Positions 8,274-14,844 of a DNA stretch of 14,844 bases are shown here, one piece after another; the stretch's first letter is position 1, and every line of letters begins with the position of its first letter. This stretch comes from Bacteroidales bacterium Bact_07 (GTDB taxonomy: Bacteria; Bacteroidota; Bacteroidia; Bacteroidales; Tenuifilaceae): NCBI GenBank assembly GCA_001603415.1, contig LUYY01000062.1:1-14844 (forward strand), given 5' to 3'. Under the pieces are notes generated by a model that saw only the letters and a list, made by a program, of their open reading frames with translations, searched no databases and was not told where the DNA came from. A program made the position numbers and the translations under genes.

Positions 8274-11200
8274 TTAATCCAGATTTACACTCAATCCTAA
8301 GCCACGAAGTTCGTGTAGCAACACATTAAGCGATTCGGGGATACCCGGTTCGGGCATTGGTTCACCCTTAACAATTGCTTCGTATGCTTTAGCTCTACCA
8401 ACAACATCATCGGACTTAATGGTAAGGATTTCCTGTAAGATGTGCGAAGCTCCAAAACCTTCAAGTGCCCATACCTCCATTTCACCAAAGCGCTGTCCAC
8501 CAAACTGAGCCTTACCACCAAGAGGTTGCTGTGTAATGAGCGAGTAAGGACCAATTGAGCGGGCATGCATCTTATCGTCAACCATGTGGCCAAGTTTAAG
8601 CATATAGATTACCCCAACAGTAGCCGGCTGGTCGAATCTTTCGCCGGTACCACCATCGTAAAGGTAGGTTCTACCAAATCGGGGTAAGCCTGCCATATCG
8701 GTGTACTTGGTAATATCCTCAAGGGTGGCGCCATCAAAAATTGGGGTACTAAACTTCACGCCTAATTTTTGACCTGCCCAACCGAGTACTGTTTCGTAAA
8801 TCTGTCCGAGGTTCATACGCGAGGGCACACCAAGCGGGTTGAGCACAATGTCCACGGGAGTTCCATCCTCAAGGAATGGCATATCCTCGTCACGAACAAT
8901 TTTTGCTACAATACCCTTGTTACCGTGGCGACCTGCCATTTTATCACCTACGGTGATTTTACGTTTCTTGGCAATGTAAACCTTAGCCAATTGCATAATA
9001 CCAGCAGGTAGCTCGTCGCCTATGGTTACATTGAACTTCTTGCGCTTATACTCAGCATCAATCTCCTTCCACTTAAGGATATAGTTCTGAATAACAGCTT
9101 TAATTAGATCGTTTTTAGCTTTATCGGTTGTCCACTTGTTGGGGTTTACGTTCATGTAATCGATATCCGAAAGGATTTTCTGGGTGAACTTAACCCCACG
9201 GGGTACGATTTCGGTATCGAAGTTGTCGTAAACGCCCTGGCTGGTTTTACCATTTACCAGAGAGAACAGCTTGTCAACCAAACGATTTTTTAAATCGGCA
9301 ACCTGCTTGTTAAACTCATTATCGAGCTTTTCGAGCAATGCTTTTTCGTTGGTTTTAGCCTTTTTGGCTTCCTTAGCGTCCTTAATAGAGCGTGAAAAAA
9401 GCATCTTATCGATAACCACACCGTAAAGCGAAGGTGAAGCCTTTAATGAGGCATCCTTAACATCACCGGCCTTATCGCCAAAAATAGCTCTTAAAAGCTT
9501 TTCCTCTGGTGTAGGATCCGACTCACCTTTAGGAGTGATCTTACCAATAAGGATATCACCCGGAACAACATTAGCACCAATCCTAATCATACCGTTCTCA
9601 TCGAGGTTCTTGGTAGCCTCTTCGGAAACGTTAGGTATGTCGGCGGTAAGTTCTTCCATCCCCCGTTTGGTATCGCGCACCTCAAGGATATACTCATCAA
9701 CATGAATTGATGTAAACACGTCGTCGCGGAGTAAACGCTCGCTAATTACAATAGCATCCTCAAAGTTGTAGCCTTTCCAAGGCATGAAAGCAACTTTAAG
9801 GTTTCTACCTAAAGCCAACTCCCCACCTCGGGTAGCATAACCCTCGGTTAGAATCTGCCCCTTTACAATACGCTCACCCTTAGTAACAATAGGTTTAAGG
9901 GTAATTGAAGTGCTCTGGTTGGTCTTTTTGAACTTAGGCAGTTTATAGCGTTTAATTTCTGGATCGAAACTAACAAAAAGTTCCTCCTCGGTTTTATCGT
10001 AACGAACAACAATTTCGTCGGCATCGACGTATTCAACCACCCCATTCTCTTCGGCCACAACTTGTGTACGGCTATCCTTAACAACTTGGCCTTCGAGACC
10101 GGTTCCCACGATTGGATTTTCGGGTTGAAGTAAAGGAACAGCCTGACGCATCATGTTTGATCCCATGAGCGCACGGTTGGCATCATCGTGCTCAAGGAAT
10201 GGGATTAGTGAAGCGGCAATAGATGCAATTTGGTTGGGTGCAACGTCCATTAGGTCAACCGATTCGCTTTCCGCTAATGGAAAGTCGCCCTCGTAGCGAG
10301 CCTTAACCTTATTGTTAACAAAAGCACCATCTTCGGTAAGTGGAGCATTTGCCTGTGCAATAATCTTGGCTTCCTCCTCCTCGGCGCTCAGGTAAACAAT
10401 GTCGGTGCCTGTTAAGCCAACCTTGCCGTTTTCAACCTTACGGTATGGAGTTTCAATGAACCCTAACTCATTGATCTTTGCGTAAACGCAAAGCGATGAG
10501 ATTAGACCGATGTTTGGACCTTCAGGGGTTTCAATGGGGCAAAGCCGGCCATAGTGTGTGTAGTGAACGTCGCGAACCTCGAAACCGGCACGTTCACGGG
10601 TAAGACCACCGGGACCTAAAGCCGACAAGCGACGCTTGTGGGTCATTTCGGCCAGCGGGTTGGTTTGGTCCATGAACTGCGACAGCTGGTTCGTTCCAAA
10701 GAAGGAGTTAATAACCGACGATAGCGTTTTTGAGTTAATCAGATCGATAGGCGTAAACACCTCGTTATCGCGAACGTTCATACGCTCGCGAATGGTGCGT
10801 GCCATACGGGCTAAACCAACACCAAACTGAGCAGCCATCTGCTCTCCCACGGTACGAACCCTACGGTTGCTAAGGTGGTCAATATCGTCAACCTCGGCCT
10901 TTGAGTTAACCAGCTCAATGAGATACTTGATGATCTCAATGATATCCTCTTTGGTCAACACCTTAACATCGGGCGAGATGTTAAGATTGAGTTTTTTGTT
11001 GATACGGTAACGTCCCACATCACCCAAATCGTAACGCTTATCGGAGAAGAAAAGCTTATCGATAACGTCGCGGGCAGTAGCCTCGTCGGGTGGTTCGGAG
11101 TTACGGAGCTGCCTGTAAATATGTACCACAGCCTCTTTTTCGGAGTTACTGGGGTCCTTTTGCAGCGTGTTATAGATTATGGCATAATCGGAAATGCTCT

Positions 11201-12101
11201 GCGATTCTTTGTGAACAAGAATTGACTTCACACCGGCATCGACAATCAAGTCGATGTGTTCCTTTTCAATTACCGTTTCGCGGTCTAAAATGACCTCGTT
11301 ACGTTCAATTGAAACCACTTCGCCGGTATCTTCGTCAACAAAGTCCTCAATCCAGCTTTTGAGGACACGGGCGGCCAAACGTTGCCCAACAACCTTGGTA
11401 AGATTAACCTTTGAAACCTTCACCTCTTCAGCTAAATCGAATATCTGCAAGATATCCTTATCGGTTTCAAAACCAATAGCACGCAGAAGTGTGGTAACAG
11501 GTAGTTTCTTTTTACGGTCGATGTAGGCATACATCACGTTGTTGATATCGGTAGCAAACTCAATCCACGAACCCTTGAAGGGAATAATACGTGCGGAGTA
11601 GAGCTTTGTCCCATTAGGATGTACACTTTGGCCAAAGAACACACCGGGTGAACGATGCAGCTGCGAAACAACAACTCGCTCAGCTCCATTGATTACAAAA
11701 CTTCCCCTGGGTGTCATATAGGGAATAGTTCCCAGGTATACATCCTGAACCACTGTATCAAAATCCTCATGCTCGGGATCGGTACAGTAGAGTTTTAACT
11801 TTGCTTTTAGCGGAACGCTATAGGTTAACCCTCTATCCAAGCATTCCTCAATGGTATAGCGGGGAGGATCAACGTAGTAATCGAGAAATTCGAGTACAAA
11901 ATTGTTCCTGGTATCAGTAATAGGAAAGTTCTCCTGGAAAACCTTGAATAAGCCTTCGTTCTTACGCTCTTCGGGGGTTGAACCCAACTTGAAGAACTCC
12001 ATAAACGACTTAAGCTGAATATCCAGAAAATCGGGATACTCATATAGGCTTTTAGTTTTGGAGAAATTGATACGTGTGTTGTTAGTTTTATTGTGAGACA
12101 T
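8274..12101 (-). CDS. rpoB: DNA-directed RNA polymerase beta subunit
   Basis: The beta subunit forms the second jaw and much of the active-site wall of RNA polymerase. I place the start at the ATG ending at 12101 (MSHNKTNNTRINFSKTKS), giving 1275 residues. The same frame reaches an ATG at 12140, but those 13 extra residues (MLCLFYSSTNSFA) do not resemble RpoB N-termini and cross a promoter-like motif. The rifamycin pocket is intact: Q475, D478, H488, R491 and S493 in residues 472-495 correspond to E. coli Q513, D516, H526, R529 and S531, so a rifamycin-sensitive enzyme is predicted. The active-site block RHGNKG lies at 1058-1063 (GRHGNKG 1057-1063), and the C-terminus has the standard clamp segment GGQRFGEMEVWALEGFGA. 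It is separated from rplL by 99 bases holding an attenuator-like hairpin. Confidence 0.98.
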   Translation of the reverse strand: MSHNKTNNTRINFSKTKSLYEYPDFLDIQLKSFMEFFKLGSTPEERKNEGLFKVFQENFPITDTRNNFVLEFLDYYVDPPRYTIEECLDRGLTYSVPLKAKLKLYCTDPEHEDFDTVVQDVYLGTIPYMTPRGSFVINGAERVVVSQLHRSPGVFFGQSVHPNGTKLYSARIIPFKGSWIEFATDINNVMYAYIDRKKKLPVTTLLRAIGFETDKDILQIFDLAEEVKVSKVNLTKVVGQRLAARVLKSWIEDFVDEDTGEVVSIERNEVILDRETVIEKEHIDLIVDAGVKSILVHKESQSISDYAIIYNTLQKDPSNSEKEAVVHIYRQLRNSEPPDEATARDVIDKLFFSDKRYDLGDVGRYRINKKLNLNISPDVKVLTKEDIIEIIKYLIELVNSKAEVDDIDHLSNRRVRTVGEQMAAQFGVGLARMARTIRERMNVRDNEVFTPIDLINSKTLSSVINSFFGTNQLSQFMDQTNPLAEMTHKRRLSALGPGGLTRERAGFEVRDVHYTHYGRLCPIETPEGPNIGLISSLCVYAKINELGFIETPYRKVENGKVGLTGTDIVYLSAEEEEAKIIAQANAPLTEDGAFVNNKVKARYEGDFPLAESESVDLMDVAPNQIASIAASLIPFLEHDDANRALMGSNMMRQAVPLLQPENPIVGTGLEGQVVKDSRTQVVAEENGVVEYVDADEIVVRYDKTEEELFVSFDPEIKRYKLPKFKKTNQSTSITLKPIVTKGERIVKGQILTEGYATRGGELALGRNLKVAFMPWKGYNFEDAIVISERLLRDDVFTSIHVDEYILEVRDTKRGMEELTADIPNVSEEATKNLDENGMIRIGANVVPGDILIGKITPKGESDPTPEEKLLRAIFGDKAGDVKDASLKASPSLYGVVIDKMLFSRSIKDAKEAKKAKTNEKALLEKLDNEFNKQVADLKNRLVDKLFSLVNGKTSQGVYDNFDTEIVPRGVKFTQKILSDIDYMNVNPNKWTTDKAKNDLIKAVIQNYILKWKEIDAEYKRKKFNVTIGDELPAGIMQLAKVYIAKKRKITVGDKMAGRHGNKGIVAKIVRDEDMPFLEDGTPVDIVLNPLGVPSRMNLGQIYETVLGWAGQKLGVKFSTPIFDGATLEDITKYTDMAGLPRFGRTYLYDGGTGERFDQPATVGVIYMLKLGHMVDDKMHARSIGPYSLITQQPLGGKAQFGGQRFGEMEVWALEGFGASHILQEILTIKSDDVVGRAKAYEAIVKGEPMPEPGIPESLNVLLHELRGLGLSVNLD

Positions 12102-12128
12102 TGCGAACGAATTGGTTGAACTATAAAA

Positions 12129-12136
12129 CAAACATA
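12129..12136 (-). promoter_or_regulatory. Candidate internal rpoB promoter, -7 element TAnnTTTG
   Basis: The minus strand reads TATGTTTG here, an exact match to the Bacteroidota -7 consensus TAnnTTTG. Transcription would begin near 12120-12124, leaving a leader of about 20 bases before the rpoB ATG. It sits five bases past the U run of the attenuator hairpin. I see no clear TTTG -33 element at the usual spacing; that region falls inside the hairpin. The motif is seen; promoter activity is inferred. Confidence 0.4.
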
Positions 12137-12141
12137 ACAAG

Positions 12142-12180
12142 AAAAAGGCTTAGAATCTATGTGAATAGATTCTAAACCTT
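12142..12180 (-). terminator. Attenuator-like hairpin between rplL and rpoB
   Basis: On the minus strand AAGGTTTAGAATCTAT (12180-12165) pairs with ATAGATTCTAAGCCTT (12160-12145) around a TCAC loop. This is a 16-bp stem with one U.G pair, running straight into five U residues (12146-12142). It starts 20 bases after the rplL stop codon and ends about 40 bases before rpoB. Its form is that of an intrinsic terminator, but rpoB must be expressed, so partial termination is the likely role, as at the E. coli rplL-rpoB attenuator. The mostly AU stem supports a leaky signal. Confidence 0.75.
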
Positions 12181-12200
12181 AGAACCATTATAGGTTAGGG

Positions 12201-12581
12201 CTATTTAAGTTCAACTTCTGCTCCTGCCTCTTCAAGTTGTGCTTTTAATGATTCTGCTTCTTCCTTGGAAACACCTTCTTTAACGGCCTTAGGAGCTGCA
12301 TCTACTAAATCTTTAGCTTCCTTTAGACCAAGACCGGTGAGTTCCTTTACAAGTTTAACAACCTGCAATTTAGCACCACCAGCTGACTTTAGAATAACGT
12401 CGAACTGGGTTTTTTCAGCGGCAGCAGCGCCTTCGCCACCAGCAGCGGGAGCAGCAGCAACAGCTACAGCTGCAGCAGCAGGTTCAATACCATACTCTTC
12501 CTTGAGTATTTTAGCCAATTCGTTAACTTCTTTAACTGAGAGGTTAACCAAATCTTCTGCAAATTTCTTAAGATCTGCCAT
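12201..12581 (-). CDS. rplL: 50S ribosomal protein L7/L12
   Basis: L7/L12 forms the mobile stalk of the large subunit that recruits and stimulates translation GTPases. It has 126 residues, the usual size. The N-terminal dimerisation and L10-binding helices cover about 1-33 (LVNLSVKEVNELAKILKEEYGIEP). The flexible Ala/Gly hinge is 34-56. The factor-binding domain is 57-126, with the conserved lysine-rich stretch KLQVVKLVKELTGLGLKEAK at 71-90. The hinge is encoded by low-complexity GCA/GCT codons around 12418-12481. It begins 34 bases after rplJ, as expected for a pair whose products assemble together. It is the last ribosomal gene before the attenuator, which would let L12, needed in several copies per ribosome, be made in excess over RNA polymerase. 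Confidence 0.99.
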   Translation of the reverse strand: MADLKKFAEDLVNLSVKEVNELAKILKEEYGIEPAAAAVAVAAAPAAGGEGAAAAEKTQFDVILKSAGGAKLQVVKLVKELTGLGLKEAKDLVDAAPKAVKEGVSKEEAESLKAQLEEAGAEVELK

Positions 12582-12615
12582 TTTAGTAAGTGTTTAATTT
12601 GTTCTCAAAATAATT

Positions 12616-13143
12616 TTACTGTTCCCTTTCAGAGAGTGTTTTAATAACACCCGATAGTTTTTGACCGCCAGATTGTAGTGAACCGATAACGTTCTTCGCG
12701 GGCGACTGGAGTAGAGCAATAACATCGGCAATAAGCTCGTTTTTGCTCTTCAGGGTAGCCAGCACTTCAAGTTGGCTTTCACCAACATATATCGATTCTT
12801 CCACATAGGCAGCCTTAAATAAAGGCTTTGGATGAGCCTTGCGAAAATCCTTGATAAGCTTTGCCGGTACATTACCTGTTTCGGTAAACATCACTGAAGT
12901 TGACCCTTTCAAGGTCTCGAAAATTGGAGAGAAATCGGTTGATTTGCCGCTTCTCTCTAAGGCTTTCTTCAGTAATGTATTCTTAACAACCACCAACTTT
13001 ACCTGTTTCTCAAAGCAAGTTTTGCGTAACTTGAGAGTTACTTCTGCATTGAGTTCCGAGGTATCGGTAAGGTAAAAATGGGGGTACTGGTTAATTTGCT
13101 CGGTCAGCTTATCAATCAGTGCGTTTTTATCTTCCCTTCTCAT
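12616..13143 (-). CDS. rplJ: 50S ribosomal protein L10
   Basis: L10 anchors the L7/L12 dimers to 23S rRNA at the base of the stalk. It has 175 residues, normal length. The N-terminal domain starts MRREDKNALIDKLTEQINQYPHFYLTD and contains the family segment VKLVVVKNTLLKKALE (about 49-64). The C-terminal part (about 135-175), with IADVIALLQSPAKNVIGSLQSGGQKLSGVIKTLSE, includes the helix that carries L12 dimers. The ATG at 13143 follows rplA by 26 bases. In E. coli the L10-L12 complex represses its own mRNA at a structured leader before rplJ; this spacer is too short for one, so any such site would have to lie within the end of rplA. Confidence 0.98.
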   Translation of the reverse strand: MRREDKNALIDKLTEQINQYPHFYLTDTSELNAEVTLKLRKTCFEKQVKLVVVKNTLLKKALERSGKSTDFSPIFETLKGSTSVMFTETGNVPAKLIKDFRKAHPKPLFKAAYVEESIYVGESQLEVLATLKSKNELIADVIALLQSPAKNVIGSLQSGGQKLSGVIKTLSEREQ

Positions 13144-13169
13144 AATAAATTGGGTCTGTGTAAACGTTA

Positions 13170-13871
13170 TTAATTCGAAGCCGTGAGCGACTTGGTGTCA
13201 ATAGCAATACCGGGGCTCATGGTAGTGGAAAGGTAAACACTCTTAATGTAGGTACCTTTAGCCGACGTAGGTTTGAGCTTAATAATGGTATTGATGAACT
13301 CAAGCGCATTATCAACAATCTTGTCAGGCTCGAATGAAATTTTTCCGATTGATGAGTGGACTATACCAAACTTGTCAACCTTAAAGTCAATCTTACCCTG
13401 CTTTACCTCCTTAACAGCCTTTTCAACTTCCATGGTAACCGTACCACTCTTGGGGTTTGGCATCAAACCGCGGGGGCCAAGAATACGTCCTAAAGGACCT
13501 AACTTTGCCATAACCGAAGGCATGGTAATAATCACATCCACATCGGTCCATCCGCCCTTGATCTTTTCAATGTAATCGTCAAGGCCTACGTAGTCGGCTC
13601 CAGCCTGGCGAGCAGCCTCCTCCTTATCTGGAGTGCAAAGTACCAGAACGCGAACGTTCTTACCGGTACCATGAGGAAGGGTTACAACACCACGAACCAT
13701 CTGGTTGGCTTTACGGGGGTCAACCCCTAAGCGAATGTCGATATCAACCGATGCGTCGAACTTGGTGTATGTAATATCCTTCAACAGTGCGGCTGCTTCC
13801 GATAACTTGTAAGTCTTACCGGGCTCGATTTTCGACAGAGCAAGCTTCCTGTTTTTTGTCAGTTTAGTCAT
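13170..13871 (-). CDS. rplA: 50S ribosomal protein L1
   Basis: L1 forms the movable stalk on the E-site side of the 50S subunit and helps release deacylated tRNA; in several bacteria it also represses its own operon. It has 233 residues, standard length. The L1 signature lies at about 115-145 (IITMPSVMAKLGPLGRILGP, continuing RGLMPNPKSGTV). The split domain I includes KFDASVDIDIRLGVDPRKANQMVRG near the N-terminus and the C-terminal KGTYIKSVYLSTTMSPGI. The start at 13871 gives MTKLTKNRKLALSKI, a usual L1 beginning, 20 bases after rplK. Nothing is odd in the frame. Confidence 0.99.
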   Translation of the reverse strand: MTKLTKNRKLALSKIEPGKTYKLSEAAALLKDITYTKFDASVDIDIRLGVDPRKANQMVRGVVTLPHGTGKNVRVLVLCTPDKEEAARQAGADYVGLDDYIEKIKGGWTDVDVIITMPSVMAKLGPLGRILGPRGLMPNPKSGTVTMEVEKAVKEVKQGKIDFKVDKFGIVHSSIGKISFEPDKIVDNALEFINTIIKLKPTSAKGTYIKSVYLSTTMSPGIAIDTKSLTASN

Positions 13872-13891
13872 TGCGCAAATGAGGTTAAATG

Positions 13892-14332
13892 TTAATTACC
13901 CGGGAATTCTCCGGTAACAGTGATACCCATGCTGCGGGCTGTACCTGCCACCATCTTCATTGCTGATTCAACGGTGAAGCAGTTCAGATCCTGCATCTTT
14001 TCCTGGGCTATTTGTCGTACTTGCTCCCAGGTTACAGAGGCAACCTTTTTCCTGTTGGGCTCAGCCGACCCTTTTTGTTGCTTGGTTATTTCAAGCAAGG
14101 TTACGGATACGGGTGGGGTCTTTACGACAAAATCAAACGACTTGTCGGTATAGTATGTAATAACCACAGGTAGCACTTTGCCTGCCTGTGCTTGAGTTCT
14201 GGCATTGAATTGCTTGCAGAACTCCATAATATTTACCCCCTTGGAGCCAAGAGCAGGACCAATGGGTGGTGAAGGGTTAGCAGCACCACCTTTAATCTGG
14301 AGTTTAATAAATCCAGCTACTTCTTTAGCCAT
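13892..14332 (-). CDS. rplK: 50S ribosomal protein L11
   Basis: L11 binds the GTPase-associated centre of 23S rRNA, where translation factors dock and thiopeptide antibiotics act. It has 146 residues, slightly longer than E. coli L11. The N-terminal domain carries the proline-rich switch PPIGPALG at 22-29 (part of the thiopeptide pocket) followed by GVNIMEFCKQFNART. The C-terminal rRNA-binding domain includes EQVRQIAQEKMQDLNC and the terminal GTARSMGITVTG. The ATG at 14332 is 21 bases after the nusG stop. The leader holds an AAAGAG stretch, but about 13 bases upstream, too far for a convincing ribosome binding site. The short gap implies cotranscription with nusG and leaves little room for an L1-binding leader of the E. 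coli kind. Confidence 0.99.
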   Translation of the reverse strand: MAKEVAGFIKLQIKGGAANPSPPIGPALGSKGVNIMEFCKQFNARTQAQAGKVLPVVITYYTDKSFDFVVKTPPVSVTLLEITKQQKGSAEPNRKKVASVTWEQVRQIAQEKMQDLNCFTVESAMKMVAGTARSMGITVTGEFPGN

Positions 14333-14353
14333 AGTGCGTTTGCTCTTTAATTA

Positions 14354-14844
14354 TTACTCCTTTTCAACTTGCATAAAACTTAACTCCAGTGGAGTTTTAC
14401 GGCCGAAGATTTTCACCATAACCTTCAGCTTCTTCTTCTCTTCGTTAATCTCTTCGATTACTCCAGAAAAAGAATTGAATGGTCCATCAATTACTTTAAC
14501 TGTTTCACCAACGTAGAACGGAACATTCAACTCTTCCTCGCTGTCCACCAATTCATCTACCTTGCCAAGTATTCTATTGACTTCGGCTTGACGAAGTGGA
14601 ATCGGTTCTCCGGTTTTTGGGTCACCTAAAAAACCAAGGACATTGGGGATGTTTCGTAAGATGTGAGGAATTTCACCTACCAGTGCAGCTTCAATCAGAA
14701 CGTAGCCAGGGTAGTAGATTCTTTCCTTGCTGATTTTTTTGCCATTTCGGATCTGGTAAACTTTCTCAGTAGGAATAAGAACCTTAGAGATAAAGTCGTC
14801 TAGCTTCAAACGTTTAATTTCGTTTTCCACCAGCTCCTTTACCT
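14354..14844 (-). CDS. nusG: Transcription termination/antitermination factor NusG, 5'-truncated by the window edge
   Basis: NusG binds the RNA polymerase clamp, suppresses pausing and links polymerase to Rho or to ribosomal protein S10. The visible 162 codons hold most of the NGN domain (SKVLIPTEKVYQIRNGKK, then ERIYYPGYVLIEA and IPNVLGFLGDPKTGEPIPL) and a complete C-terminal KOW domain (about the last 55 residues, from PFYVGETVKVIDGPFNSFSG to the end). A GTG at 14830 could be taken for a start, but the frame stays open to the edge and reads KVKELVENEIKRL there, matching the inside of the NGN domain. Roughly 15-25 N-terminal residues are therefore missing. The gene ends GAG TAA TAA, with tandem stops, 21 bases before rplK. 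Confidence 0.97.
   Translation of the reverse strand, partial: VKELVENEIKRLKLDDFISKVLIPTEKVYQIRNGKKISKERIYYPGYVLIEAALVGEIPHILRNIPNVLGFLGDPKTGEPIPLRQAEVNRILGKVDELVDSEEELNVPFYVGETVKVIDGPFNSFSGVIEEINEEKKKLKVMVKIFGRKTPLELSFMQVEKE

Noticed and set aside
12102..12140. Longer rpoB reading frame starting at 12140
   Set aside because: The 13 added residues do not look like RpoB, and the upstream start would lie before the TATGTTTG motif. MSHNKTNNTRINF fits the family start.
12418..12481. GCA/GCT-rich repetitive stretch
   Set aside because: It encodes the alanine-rich hinge of L7/L12 and is not a separate repeat element.
14828..14830. GTG as the nusG start
   Set aside because: The frame continues to the edge with residues matching the interior of the NGN domain; NusG is about 20 residues longer.
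1..14844. Search for CRISPR arrays, insertion sequences, tRNA genes, phage or defence genes
   Set aside because: No spaced repeats, transposase motifs, tRNA-like folds or defence domains were seen; the gene content is housekeeping.

Overview
The window comes from a Bacteroidota genome, most likely Bacteroidales; I cannot name the genus. The reasons are RpoB (1275 aa) and RpoC (1424 aa) of the length and wording typical of that phylum, a SusB-type GH97 lipoprotein, a DUF3467 protein behind rpoC, and AT-rich start regions without convincing Shine-Dalgarno sequences.

Layout, left to right. A short-form CstA-family transporter runs on the + strand and is cut by the left edge (1-1401). It converges on a minus-strand pair, a GH97 glycoside hydrolase (1428-3491) and a DUF3467 protein (3503-3820), across a shared bidirectional terminator hairpin (1400-1421). 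A strong intrinsic terminator (3885-3913) separates that pair from the large minus-strand operon that fills the rest. In transcription order the operon is nusG (cut by the right edge), rplK, rplA, rplJ, rplL, rpoB, rpoC. This is the conserved transcription-translation operon: an elongation factor, the L11/L1 and L10/L12 stalk proteins of the 50S subunit, and the two largest RNA polymerase subunits.

The most informative non-coding signals lie inside the operon. A 16-bp terminator-like hairpin with a five-U run stands between rplL and rpoB, where E. coli has its rpoBC attenuator. It is followed at once by an exact match to the Bacteroidota -7 promoter motif TAnnTTTG, just ahead of the rpoB start. 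A second hairpin without a U run lies in the rpoB-rpoC spacer. The ribosomal protein genes are only 20-34 bases apart, leaving no room for separate L1 or L10 leader structures.

No mobile element, CRISPR array, tRNA, rRNA or defence system was seen. No stretch over 300 bases lacks a gene. Most of the window is ordinary housekeeping DNA; the points worth following are the rplL-rpoB control region and the uncharacterised DUF3467 gene behind rpoC.
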